A stretch of 64,000 nucleotides of DNA from an uncultured bacterium. Lineage in GTDB: Bacteria; Desulfobacterota; Binatia; UBA1149; CAITLU01. Location of the stretch: positions 1-64,000 of the forward strand of contig CAITLU010000021.1 of assembly GCA_903893315.1 (NCBI GenBank). The letters are read 5' to 3'. Position numbers and translations under genes: made by a program. The notes below the pieces were generated by a model. The model was not told the origin of the DNA. It did no database searches and worked only from the letters and a program-made list of their open reading frames with translations. Positions 27,578 to 35,812 of the stretch are shown one piece after another. The number at the start of each line of letters is the position of its first letter. The first letter of the stretch is position 1.

Positions 27578-28987
27578 TCAGCGCCGTTCCACGTAAGACT
27601 TGAGATGCTTGTCGACCATTGCGCCGAGCATCCGCTGCATGAACGGCCGCAGCAGAAAACCGGTGCCGGCAATCTTGGGCCGGAAGCGGATGGTCCAGGT
27701 CAGTTCGGTATTCGAGCCGACCGGCGTCAACCGCACTTCGCCTTGATGGCAGACCAGCGGCGAGCCCTTGATGACGCGATAGCGAAGGCTCTGCAACGGA
27801 TTACAGTCAATCACCTGTTCGACGACTTTGCCGGCCGGTCCATGCATCAGGCGCACCGAGCCGTAGCCGTTCACGTCGGGTGTTCCGTCGACGGTGCGCG
27901 TCACCGGCTTGAAGCCGATCCACTGCGCCATGCCTTCGTGATCGGTCACCACCGCCCACACCCGCTCCACCGGAGCGTGCAGGGTCACGCGTTGACTTAC
28001 CGACAGCGTGTCGGGTTCCGGTCGCTGCTGGATGGGCAGAGGATCGAAACCCCAATCGCGGTCGGGTCGGCCGGGGTTGAGCCACAGTATTTCCACCGAG
28101 AAATTCTGCGGATCGTTGACGTAGACCACGCCGGCACCGAATCCCGGCATGTAGAGCGGGCTGCAGTTGGGCCTGGCACCGGCGTCGCGGCTGCGCCGAT
28201 ATACCGTGACGTGGTCCTTCTTGGTGCGTGCGCCGAACGCGATGTTGAGGATGCCCTGGTCGTTGATGCGATAGCCTTGGCGCCGCGGCCTGCCGACCGG
28301 ATCGAGGTACTGCACCGCTTCCACCAGCACGTCGCCGGCCAGGAATACCTTGCTCAGGGTCCGGGCGCCGGCCAGGCCCCACAGCGCTTCGTGCTCGGGC
28401 GTGTGCAGCGTGACGTCGCTTTCCTTGATGCCGACGCCGGTGGACAGGAACAGCGCCGTTTTGGTGAGGTCCGGTACCGACATCGTCACGGAGCGGATTG
28501 CAGCGGGGCAGTTGCTGCGTCCCGGCGCCGCCACCGTCGCCAGCGGATCGTCTTCCATGATCTCGACGAACACGCCGTCGGGATTTCGTACGCAGGCTCG
28601 GCGCTTGCCGGGCGCGCCGAGCGGGGCCGACAGAGGCAGTGAGCCGAGCGTCTTGAGGCGGGCCAGCGTCGCGTCGAAGTCCGCTACCCACAGCCCGATG
28701 CGCGTGTAGCCTATGTCGCAGGGGCGTGAATCGCGCGGCATCAGTTCGGCGATCGGACGTTCGAACTGGAACAGCTCCAGTTGGAACCAGGGATTGCGCC
28801 CCACCAACCACCAGCAGGTCGAGGCGGCTCGCGGCAGGCCCTGAACGCGCGCAGCCATCAGGCCGCGCATCTTCCAGCGACTCCCGCCGGCCGGCAGCAG
28901 GCCGAAGCCTTCGCGGAACCAGCGTTCGGTAAGACGCAGGTCGACTACCGAGAATGCGATCTGATTGAGTGGTGGGATGAACGTCAT
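27578..28987 (-). CDS. Triple-domain protein: two VOC/glyoxalase domains plus SRPBCC
   Basis: 469 residues. Residues 1-150 form one VOC domain (IAFSVVDLRLTERWFREGF; GVFVEIMEDD), and about 165-325 a second (SVTMSVPDLTKTALFLSTGV; FSVEILWLNP), paired as in ring-cleaving dioxygenase-like VOC proteins. Residues 330-469 form a SRPBCC/START-like ligand pocket (VTLHAPVERVWAVVTDHEGM; LTWTIRFRPKIAGTG). VOC domains are metal-dependent isomerases, dioxygenases or binders; SRPBCC domains bind hydrophobic ligands or act as cyclases. I cannot name a characterised enzyme with this order. ATG 28987 is preferred; 29065 would add 26 residues. Confidence 0.78.
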   Translation of the reverse strand: MTFIPPLNQIAFSVVDLRLTERWFREGFGLLPAGGSRWKMRGLMAARVQGLPRAASTCWWLVGRNPWFQLELFQFERPIAELMPRDSRPCDIGYTRIGLWVADFDATLARLKTLGSLPLSAPLGAPGKRRACVRNPDGVFVEIMEDDPLATVAAPGRSNCPAAIRSVTMSVPDLTKTALFLSTGVGIKESDVTLHTPEHEALWGLAGARTLSKVFLAGDVLVEAVQYLDPVGRPRRQGYRINDQGILNIAFGARTKKDHVTVYRRSRDAGARPNCSPLYMPGFGAGVVYVNDPQNFSVEILWLNPGRPDRDWGFDPLPIQQRPEPDTLSVSQRVTLHAPVERVWAVVTDHEGMAQWIGFKPVTRTVDGTPDVNGYGSVRLMHGPAGKVVEQVIDCNPLQSLRYRVIKGSPLVCHQGEVRLTPVGSNTELTWTIRFRPKIAGTGFLLRPFMQRMLGAMVDKHLKSYVERR

Positions 28988-29163
28988 GGTTGGCTCTCGG
29001 GCAGGGAATATTCCCGTCGTCTTGAAGTGGCGGTCTTGAAGTGGTGGTCGCGCCGATAGTGTCAAGAATCGCGGCCTCGTCCAAGCGGCACCGTCGAATA
29101 GGACTTGCCGGGCGCCGGGGTTAAACTCCGCGCCGATATCGCCGACGGGAGGAACATAAGGTC

Positions 29164-29916
29164 ATGGCCAATCAACTCGCACTACGTTCGGGAAATCCTG
29201 CGCTGAGCGCCGATACGTTCCGCGACGTCGCGGCGGCCGGTCGCGTCGCCGCTGACGGAGTCATGACCATCGAGGGCACGGTCAACAAGACCGCGTTGTC
29301 CTTGCTGCTGCTGACGGTTACCGCGAGCTATACCTGGAACCTGGGTCCGCAGGCCGGCGCTTTCGTGATGGTCGGAGTGCTCGGCGGCTTCGTCACCGCC
29401 ATGGTGACGATTTTCAAGAAGACCTGGGCTCCGGTCACGACGCCGCTGTATGCCGCCCTCGAAGGCCTGGCTCTGGGCGGAATCTCGGTCACGTTCGAAC
29501 GCCGCTATCCCGGTATCGCCAGCCAGGCGGTGTTCCTGACCTTCGGTACCCTCGGGGCATTGTTGCTGGCCTACCGTTCGGGCCTCATCAAGCCCACCGA
29601 GAACTTCAAACTCGGAATAGTCGCCGCGACCGGCGGGATCGCCCTCGTCTACTTCGTCAGCTTCGTGATGAGCTTCTTCGGCGCCAGCATTCCCCTCATC
29701 CACAGCAGCAGCACCTTCGGGATTATTTTCAGCGTGGTGGTAGTCGGCGTCGCGGCGCTCAACCTGGTCCTCGACTTCGACTTCATCGAACAGGGGGCGC
29801 AAAGCGGCGCGCCGAAATACATGGAGTGGTACGGGGCCTTCGGTCTGCTGGTCACGCTGGTGTGGCTCTACCTCGAAATCCTGCGCCTGCTTTCCAAGCT
29901 CCAGGACAGACGTTAG
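29164..29916 (+). CDS. Bax inhibitor-1/YccA family membrane protein
   Basis: 250 residues with seven predicted membrane segments (for example AFVMVGVLGGFVTAMVTIF, AVFLTFGTLGALLLAYRSG, FGIIFSVVVVGVAALNLVLD). The conserved C-terminal block DFDFIEQGAQSGAPKYMEWY contains the acidic residues of the BI-1 calcium-leak gate. This Bax1-I subgroup is common in bacteria with unknown physiological role. A strong Shine-Dalgarno (GGAGGAAC, then AAGG) precedes the ATG. Confidence 0.92.
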   Translation: MANQLALRSGNPALSADTFRDVAAAGRVAADGVMTIEGTVNKTALSLLLLTVTASYTWNLGPQAGAFVMVGVLGGFVTAMVTIFKKTWAPVTTPLYAALEGLALGGISVTFERRYPGIASQAVFLTFGTLGALLLAYRSGLIKPTENFKLGIVAATGGIALVYFVSFVMSFFGASIPLIHSSSTFGIIFSVVVVGVAALNLVLDFDFIEQGAQSGAPKYMEWYGAFGLLVTLVWLYLEILRLLSKLQDRR

Positions 29917-30003
29917 ACGCCAGCATGCGGGGAAGAGGCCGGGCCGCGCCGGCGACTCGCAGGCCGAGCGGGCGCCGGTGGCGATGAGGACTAAGACCAA
30001 GTA

Positions 30004-32007
30004 GTGTCCCGCGCCATGGCCGACAAGATCATCGCTAATGGCGCTGCGGGTGACGGCGATGCGGCGCCGGGCCGGCAGAACCCGCCGGATCATGCGGGTG
30101 GTGATTGGCTGGCCGATGCGCTTTTCGATTCGCCCTTCCACTATACGGTCCTGCTCACGCCCGACGGATTGCTGTTCAACATCAACCGTACGGCGCTGGC
30201 CGAAGGCGGGATTCCTCGCGAAGCCGTGCTCGGCACGCCCTTCTGGGAGTTGGGCTGGTGGGGTACTTCGCCGCAGGTGCAGGTGCGAGTGCGTGAGGCG
30301 ATAGGTCGCGCAGCGCAGGGAGAACTGGTGCGGGAAGACCAGAGCCTCTGCGAAGACGAAGACTGTCTTTTCGTCGTCGAACTGCTTCTGGCACCGGTGC
30401 GCAACAACGAGGGGCGCATTGTCCATCTAGTCGCCGAGGTCCGCGACATAAGCTATCGCAGGCAAGCGGAGCTGGAACTGCGGACGAGCGAAGAGCGTTT
30501 TCGCAGGGCGATGCACCTGTCCGCCGTCGGCATGGCGCTGGTCACGCCGGATGGTCGCCTTCTCGAGGTAAACCAAGCCCTTTGCCGAGCCGTCGGCTAT
30601 AGCGTTGAGGAACTGCTCGCCGTAACCGTCGAGTCGCTCAGCCCCCCCGACGATTTCGAAGCCACTCTGGTCAACGCCACAGCGCTGCTCGCCGGTGAGG
30701 TCGATAGCTACCAGATGGAGAAGCGCTACTTCCACAAGGACGGCGGCACGATCTGGGGTTTGCTGAACGCCTCGCTGGTCAGGGACGTCACCGGAGCGCC
30801 GCTCTATTTCATCTCCCAGGTTCAGGACATCACAGAGCGCAGGCAAGCGGAGTCGGCGCTGCGCGAGAGTGAAGGGCTCTTTCGCGCAGCGATGCATTTG
30901 TCCGCGGTCGGCATGGCTCTGGTCGCGCCGGATGGCCGCGTTCTCGATACCAACCGGGCGCTTTGCAGCATCGTCGGCTATAGCATCGAGGAACTGCTCG
31001 CCGGAACTGTCGAGTCGATCAGCCACCCTGACGACATCGAAACCGATCTTGCCAACGCCAGAGCACTGCTCGCCGGTGAGATCGATACCTATCAGATGGA
31101 GAAACGCTACATCCACAAAGACGGGCCCACGGTCTGGGGTTTGCTGAACGTTTCGCTGGTCCGGGACGTCGCCGGCGCGCCGCTCTATTTCATCTCCCAG
31201 GTCCAGGACATCACAGAGCGCAGGCAAGCAGAGTCGGCGCTGCGCGAGAGTGAGGAGCGCTTTCGCAGCGCCATGCGCTTCACGGCCATCGGCATGGCGC
31301 TGGTCGCGATGGATGGGCGCTTCATCGAGGTGAACACAGCGCTCTGCGATATCGTCGGCTATGACGAGAAAGAACTGCTGGCGAAGGATTTCCAGTCCAT
31401 CACCCATCCTGACGATCTCGAAGCCGAGAGGGCTTACCTGCGGGTGATGATGCGCAGCGAGATAGATTCGTATCGGTTGGAGAAACGTTACTTCCACAAG
31501 AACGGTAGCATCGTCTGGATCATGCTCGACGCGTCGCTTGTTCGCAGCGACGACGGGACGCCTCGTTACAGCGTCGCCCAGATGCAGGACATCACCAAGC
31601 GCAAGCAGGCAGAGGAGGCTCTTCGCCTCAGCGAGGAGCGATTTCGCACGGTGATCGGATTGTCCTCCGTTGCCATGACGCTGGTCGCGCCGGACGGGCG
31701 CATGCGAGTGATGAACCACGCCTTCTGCCGCATTCTCGGCTACACCAAGGCGGAACTGCGTGAGCTGGATTTCCAGACCACTACATTTGCCGAAGATATC
31801 ACGACCGAACTGGCCTACGTTCAAGCGATGCTCCGCCGCGAGATCAATACCTACCAGTTGGAGAAGCGCCTCGTTCGCAAGGACGGGCGAATCATCTGGG
31901 TCTTGTGCAACGTTTCGATGGTTTCCGATTCCGATGGCGCCACTCTCTATTTCGTCTCCCAGATCGAAGAGATAGCCGACCGCAAGATGGCTGAGGGACA
32001 GAACTAG
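30004..32007 (+). CDS. Five-PAS sensory protein with no output domain
   Basis: 667 residues. An N-terminal PAS domain of a different type (about 35-155; YTVLLTPDGLLFNINRTAL) is followed by four PAS/PAC units (about 160-660), each with the heart VNQALCRAVGYSVEELL and PAC tail QVQDITERRQAE. Units two and three are nearly identical, with a 127-residue period. The protein ends soon after the last PAC (EEIADRKMAEGQN), with no kinase, GGDEF, EAL, HTH or methyl-accepting domain. It may be a truncated sensor or act by binding a partner. A GTG start at 30004 and ATG at 30016 are both possible. Confidence 0.82.
   Translation: MSRAMADKIIANGAAGDGDAAPGRQNPPDHAGGDWLADALFDSPFHYTVLLTPDGLLFNINRTALAEGGIPREAVLGTPFWELGWWGTSPQVQVRVREAIGRAAQGELVREDQSLCEDEDCLFVVELLLAPVRNNEGRIVHLVAEVRDISYRRQAELELRTSEERFRRAMHLSAVGMALVTPDGRLLEVNQALCRAVGYSVEELLAVTVESLSPPDDFEATLVNATALLAGEVDSYQMEKRYFHKDGGTIWGLLNASLVRDVTGAPLYFISQVQDITERRQAESALRESEGLFRAAMHLSAVGMALVAPDGRVLDTNRALCSIVGYSIEELLAGTVESISHPDDIETDLANARALLAGEIDTYQMEKRYIHKDGPTVWGLLNVSLVRDVAGAPLYFISQVQDITERRQAESALRESEERFRSAMRFTAIGMALVAMDGRFIEVNTALCDIVGYDEKELLAKDFQSITHPDDLEAERAYLRVMMRSEIDSYRLEKRYFHKNGSIVWIMLDASLVRSDDGTPRYSVAQMQDITKRKQAEEALRLSEERFRTVIGLSSVAMTLVAPDGRMRVMNHAFCRILGYTKAELRELDFQTTTFAEDITTELAYVQAMLRREINTYQLEKRLVRKDGRIIWVLCNVSMVSDSDGATLYFVSQIEEIADRKMAEGQN
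30511..31653 (+). repeat. Tandem PAS-coding duplication, 381-base period
   Basis: Equivalent codons of successive PAS units lie at 30511, 30892 and 31273, exactly 381 bases apart. Units one and two are very similar in DNA (shared blocks around the ACGGAG, FISQVQDITERRQAESALRE and HLSAVGMALV coding stretches), pointing to recent in-gene duplication. Confidence 0.8.
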
Positions 32008-32026
32008 GGAGTCTGACAGTTTCGGT

Positions 32027-32051
32027 GCCCGACCCGATCGTGGGGCCGGGC
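32027..32051 (+). terminator. Weak GC hairpin after the PAS protein
   Basis: GCCCGACCC and GGGGCCGGGC can pair across a 6-base loop just after the stop at 32007. There is no T run behind it. Confidence 0.3.
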
Positions 32052-32089
32052 TTGCTGCGTTGGCCTTCGTTCGAGGAAATTGCCGAACA

Positions 32090-33166
32090 ATGTCTCCACT
32101 ATTCTGGCCTGCGCTGATCTACCTCTTCGTCGGGCTGTTGCACCTGCTGGTCCCGGCCCGTTGGGTCGACGGCTATCTGGTCGACGCTGCCACGGGCAGC
32201 AAGCTGCGCTACCGACTGAACGGGCTGAAGGTGGCTGTGCTGACGGTGGTGTGCTGGGCGGCGGCGTGCCGTGCGGGGTGGTTGGCCTGGGACGCTTTCT
32301 ATCTGCACCGCTACGAGATGACGGCCGGCGCTTGCCTGCTGGGGTTGTTGTTCACGCTTGCGATAGTGCTGCCGGCGCCGCCGGTGCCGGCGAGCAACCT
32401 GCTGCGCGACCTGTATCTGGGGCGGATAGAGAATCCGCGATGGGGCGGCGGACGTATCGACGCCAAGATGGTCCTGTATCTGGTGGGCGCAGTGATGCTC
32501 GAACTGAACGTGCTGTCGTTCGCGGCACATCACGTCCTGGTTCACGCCGGCGATCCTTCCGCCGGTGTCTATCTGTACGCGGCGCTGTTCTCGTTCTTCG
32601 TCTTCGACTACCTCGGGTTCGAAGAGGCGCACCTTTACACCTACGACTTCATGGCCGAGCGCGTGGGCTTCAAGCTCGGCTGGGGCTGTCTGGTTTTCTA
32701 CCCGTTCTTCTACTGCATCGGACTGTGGGGGCTGGCCGCGTCGCCTAATCCGCATACTGCGGCGACGCTGCTGTTGCTTTGCGCAGCGACGTTTGTTTCC
32801 GGATGGGTGCTGTCGCGCGGCGCCAACTTGCAGAAGTTCCTGTTCAAGCGTGATCCGCACGCCAAAGCTTTCGGTCTGCTCGATCCGGGTACTCTCAGTG
32901 CGGACGGCAAGAACGTGCTGACGGGCGGTTTCTGGGGACTCTCGCGCCACATCAACTATCTCGGCGAGATCCTGATGGCCGTGGGTCTGGCTCTCAGCCT
33001 GGGTTATCCGCTGGCGCTGACTCCGTGGTTGTACCCGCTGTATTACGTCGCACTGCTGCTGCCGCGCCAGGCCGACGACGACAGACGCTGCGCTGCGCGC
33101 TACGGGGCGCTGTGGGACGAGTACCGGCGCCGCGTGCCGTATCGCATCGTCCCGTATCTGTACTGA
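32090..33166 (+). CDS. ERG4/ERG24-family sterol reductase (delta-14 / delta-7 type)
   Basis: 358 residues with about nine predicted membrane segments and the two C-terminal signatures of sterol C14/C7/C24 reductases. The first is residues 278-305 (TGGFWGLSRHINYLGEIL; R286, H287, N289, Y290). The second is the terminus 323-358 (QADDDRRCAARYGALWDEY, then RRVPYRIVPYLY), which matches the NADPH-binding block xRDxxxCxxKYGxxW and VPYRIxPYIY. The canonical NYxGD acid is Glu here (E293). The family reduces ring or side-chain double bonds of sterols. No squalene epoxidase or oxidosqualene cyclase lies in the window. The ATG at 32090 has GAGGAAA upstream; 32060 would add ten unlikely residues. Confidence 0.85.
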   Translation: MSPLFWPALIYLFVGLLHLLVPARWVDGYLVDAATGSKLRYRLNGLKVAVLTVVCWAAACRAGWLAWDAFYLHRYEMTAGACLLGLLFTLAIVLPAPPVPASNLLRDLYLGRIENPRWGGGRIDAKMVLYLVGAVMLELNVLSFAAHHVLVHAGDPSAGVYLYAALFSFFVFDYLGFEEAHLYTYDFMAERVGFKLGWGCLVFYPFFYCIGLWGLAASPNPHTAATLLLLCAATFVSGWVLSRGANLQKFLFKRDPHAKAFGLLDPGTLSADGKNVLTGGFWGLSRHINYLGEILMAVGLALSLGYPLALTPWLYPLYYVALLLPRQADDDRRCAARYGALWDEYRRRVPYRIVPYLY

Positions 33167-33330
33167 GCGCGAGGCGGCCGGCTGGTCGGTCGCTTCGGTT
33201 CGCGGCGCCGCGACTCGGCAAGCCCGACGCCACTTGCCGCTACCGCACTTGTCGCGGCTGCGCGAAGCGGTGATATTCGCGCGCACGGCATCGTGCCGAG
33301 TTCGGGCCGCGACCTCACCGAGGAGAGACC

Positions 33331-33483
33331 ATGATCTACGAGAGCACTGCGTACACTTTCGCAAGCACAGCGGCGCTGGGCGTCGAGCGCCCGTCCGCGT
33401 CGCACGCTTCGATGTTCGTCAAGTGCGCGTTCTCCAGCCCGGCGTCGCAGGGAATCGACGAACGCTGCGGCTTCGAGTTCTGA
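33331..33483 (+). CDS. Possible 50-residue leader ORF coupled to the DUF3047 gene
   Basis: ATG at 33331 has a strong Shine-Dalgarno (GAGGAGA, 33320-33326) and encodes 50 residues ending GFEF. Its TGA (33481-33483) is one base before the GTG start of the DUF3047 gene, which has no Shine-Dalgarno. Termination-reinitiation coupling is likely. No peptide family is recognised. A frameshift that would make it the true N-terminus of the next gene is possible but no slippery site is seen. Confidence 0.45.
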   Translation: MIYESTAYTFASTAALGVERPSASHASMFVKCAFSSPASQGIDERCGFEF

Positions 33484-33484
33484 A

Positions 33485-34636
33485 GTGGGACTGGTCCAGG
33501 AACTGAGCGCTGCCGCCAGGCGCTGGAAGCACGTTCGCGCGGCCGGCGCAGATCCCGAGCCGGACCGCGCAGCCTTTCGCGCAGGGCTCGAAAGTCTGCT
33601 CGACGCGACCGCGGCGTCTGACTATGCGCTGGTGGAACTCGAGGCAGCGCGTCTGCCCTGGACAGATACCGGCATCGAACTCGAAGCCGGCGAAGAAGTG
33701 ACGCTGCTGGCCTGCGGCAGGGTCTATCTGTCGCGGCTTCTCGACGTGTGGGTCGGGCCGCAGTTCCAGCTTTGGGCCCGCGTCGGTGAGAACGGCGCGA
33801 TCTTCAACGGCACGCGCACGAGCCACACTTTCGTCGCCGCGCAGCGCGGGCGCTTGTTCCTGGCCGGGCAGTTCCCCGGCCGCTGGGCCGACCAGAGCGG
33901 TCGCGTCGGCAGCGACCTGCGCGCCTATCGCAAGACGAGCGGCGGTCTGAGCGTGTTCGCGATTCGTTGGAAGGGATCGGCGGCCGAGGGCCTGGCGCTG
34001 CTGCGGCAGCGCGCCGAAGCCGATGGACGCGGCGACCTCGCCGCCGAACTCGCGGCCGAGGCCGAGCGTTACGGCGATCCGCCGCTGCCGCCTGCCGGCT
34101 GGAAGTATCTATGGTTTCTGGGCGACTCCGACATCTACCGGCAGGCCGACGACGGCATCACCTGCTGTACCGAAGGCAACGTCGGCATCCTGCAAAAAGA
34201 CGCGGCGCTGGCGCTCACACCCGACACGCGGCTGGAGTGGGACTGGAAGGTCGATGCGCTGCCTTCGCAGATGGCCGAGAACGCGGTACTGGCCCACGAC
34301 TACCTGAGCATCGCGGTCGAGTTCAGCGACGGCCGCGACATCACCTACCACTGGAGCAGGGAACTGAAGACCGAGACCGGCTACTGGTGTCCACTCGAAG
34401 GATGGAAGGACCGCGAGTATCACGTCGTCGTCCGCAGTGGTGACGATGGTCTCGGTAACTGGTTGTCGCAGAGCCGCAATCTGTTCGAAGACTACCGCGT
34501 GCACATCGGAACGCCGCCGGCGCGCATCGTGCGCGTGTGGCTGATCGCCAACAGTATCTTCCAGCGCCGGCGCGGGTCGTGTACCTACCGCGCGATTCGA
34601 TTGACGAACGGCGCTGCGAAGATGGTGGTGTGTTGA
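33485..34636 (+). CDS. DUF3047 domain protein with PA-IL-like N-terminal module
   Basis: 383 residues. The first 170 include a beta-rich segment resembling LecA-type sugar-binding modules (DTGIELEAGEEVTLLACGRVYLS). The C-terminal half (about 205-375) is DUF3047: EWDWKVDALP, YLSIAVEFSDGRDITYHWSR, CPLEGWKDREYHVVVRSG, NLFEDYRVHIG. DUF3047 proteins are uncharacterised and sometimes periplasmic; no signal peptide is seen here. The GTG at 33485 is the first start in an otherwise open frame and depends on the 50-codon frame before it. A following flavoprotein gene is in the same direction. Confidence 0.72.
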   Translation: MGLVQELSAAARRWKHVRAAGADPEPDRAAFRAGLESLLDATAASDYALVELEAARLPWTDTGIELEAGEEVTLLACGRVYLSRLLDVWVGPQFQLWARVGENGAIFNGTRTSHTFVAAQRGRLFLAGQFPGRWADQSGRVGSDLRAYRKTSGGLSVFAIRWKGSAAEGLALLRQRAEADGRGDLAAELAAEAERYGDPPLPPAGWKYLWFLGDSDIYRQADDGITCCTEGNVGILQKDAALALTPDTRLEWDWKVDALPSQMAENAVLAHDYLSIAVEFSDGRDITYHWSRELKTETGYWCPLEGWKDREYHVVVRSGDDGLGNWLSQSRNLFEDYRVHIGTPPARIVRVWLIANSIFQRRRGSCTYRAIRLTNGAAKMVVC

Positions 34637-34693
34637 GGGTACGGCAGCGCGCCTGTCGCTGATGGCGCAGATATTTTCACCAAGGAGACGACC

Positions 34694-35644
34694 ATGAATG
34701 ATTCTCGCCCCGCTCCGCTTCGTAACCGTGTAGCCGAGATGCTCGGCGTCGAGTATCCGATCGTGCAGGCGCCGATGGGCTGGATCGCGCGCGCCCAGCT
34801 CGCCTCTGCGGTGTCCGAGGCCGGAGGGCTCGGCATCATCGAAACTTCTTCGGGCGAACTCGACGCAGTGCGCGAAGAGATCCGCAAGATGCGCGACCTG
34901 ACCGACAAGCCCTTCGGCGTCAACATCGCGCAGATGTTCGTGCGCGATCCGGCCATCGTCGACTTCGTGGTCGAACAGGGCGTCAAGTTCGTCAGCACGT
35001 CGGCGGGCGATCCGCGCCAGTTCACCAAGGTACTCAAAGGGGCCGGTCTGACGGTCTTCCATGTGGTGCCGAACTTGTCGGCGGCACTCAAGGCGGTGGA
35101 GGCCGGCGTTGACGGCCTGATCGTCGAGGGAGGTGAGGGCGGCGGCTTCAAGAATCCGCGCGACGTCGCGACGATGGTGTTGCTGCCGCTGGTGTGTTCG
35201 AAAGCCAACGTGCCGGTGATCGCGGCCGGCGGCATCTGCGACGGACGCACGATGGCCGCCGCGTTCGCGCTCGGCGCCGAAGGAGTGCAGATCGGTACGC
35301 TGATGGTCTGCTCTGCCGAATCGCCGGTGCACGACAACTTCAAGCGCGCGATCTGCGAGGCCACCGAGACCGACACGGTCTTCCTCAATCGCCGCAGCCG
35401 TCCCGGCCTTCGCGCGCTGCGCACCGCTCTGACCGAAAAACTCGAACTCGACGAGAGCGTTCCGCTGTCGCTGTTCGGCCGCATCCTCGAACTTTACTTC
35501 GGCGGCGACATGGAGGCTTCGATCGCGCTGGCGGGACAGGTGGCCGGCCGCATCGAAAGCGTGAGACCGGTGCGCGACATCCTGTGGGACATGGTGCGCG
35601 AGTTCCGCAGCGCTGCGGCCAGGCTGGCCGCGACGGCGGCGTAA
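34694..35644 (+). CDS. Nitronate monooxygenase / 2-nitropropane dioxygenase-like flavoprotein
   Basis: 316 residues of an FMN TIM barrel: YPIVQAPMGWIARAQLASAVS, GLGIIETSSG, VDGLIVEGGEGGGFKNPRD and VPVIAAGGICDGRTMAAAFALGAEGVQIGT. The family includes nitronate monooxygenases (catalytic His in the GGxHGG region) and enoyl-ACP reductase FabK. Here that region reads GGEGGGF, without the catalytic His, so classical nitronate oxidation is uncertain. A good Shine-Dalgarno (AAGGAG) precedes the ATG. It is probably a stand-alone flavin oxidoreductase. Confidence 0.86.
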   Translation: MNDSRPAPLRNRVAEMLGVEYPIVQAPMGWIARAQLASAVSEAGGLGIIETSSGELDAVREEIRKMRDLTDKPFGVNIAQMFVRDPAIVDFVVEQGVKFVSTSAGDPRQFTKVLKGAGLTVFHVVPNLSAALKAVEAGVDGLIVEGGEGGGFKNPRDVATMVLLPLVCSKANVPVIAAGGICDGRTMAAAFALGAEGVQIGTLMVCSAESPVHDNFKRAICEATETDTVFLNRRSRPGLRALRTALTEKLELDESVPLSLFGRILELYFGGDMEASIALAGQVAGRIESVRPVRDILWDMVREFRSAAARLAATAA

Positions 35645-35812
35645 TGCCCGTCGCCCGATTCTCGAAGGCGCCTGTGTCCTTCATTTCGAAACGCCGGCGG
35701 GGCGTGGCGAGCTCGCGTCGGATCATCGCGCGATGATGCTTCGGCGCATACCGCAGGACGACATGGCGATGGCGACCTCGGCTCGCTATCGCTACCTACC
35801 TGCGGGCGCTGC

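Noticed and set aside
27527-28642. 371-codon plus-strand frame
   Set aside because: Antisense to the VOC-SRPBCC gene, which has clear domain matches; no homology-like motifs on this strand.
30427-31824. 465-codon minus-strand frame with repeats
   Set aside because: Antisense shadow of the tandem PAS repeats; the repetition simply mirrors the real gene.
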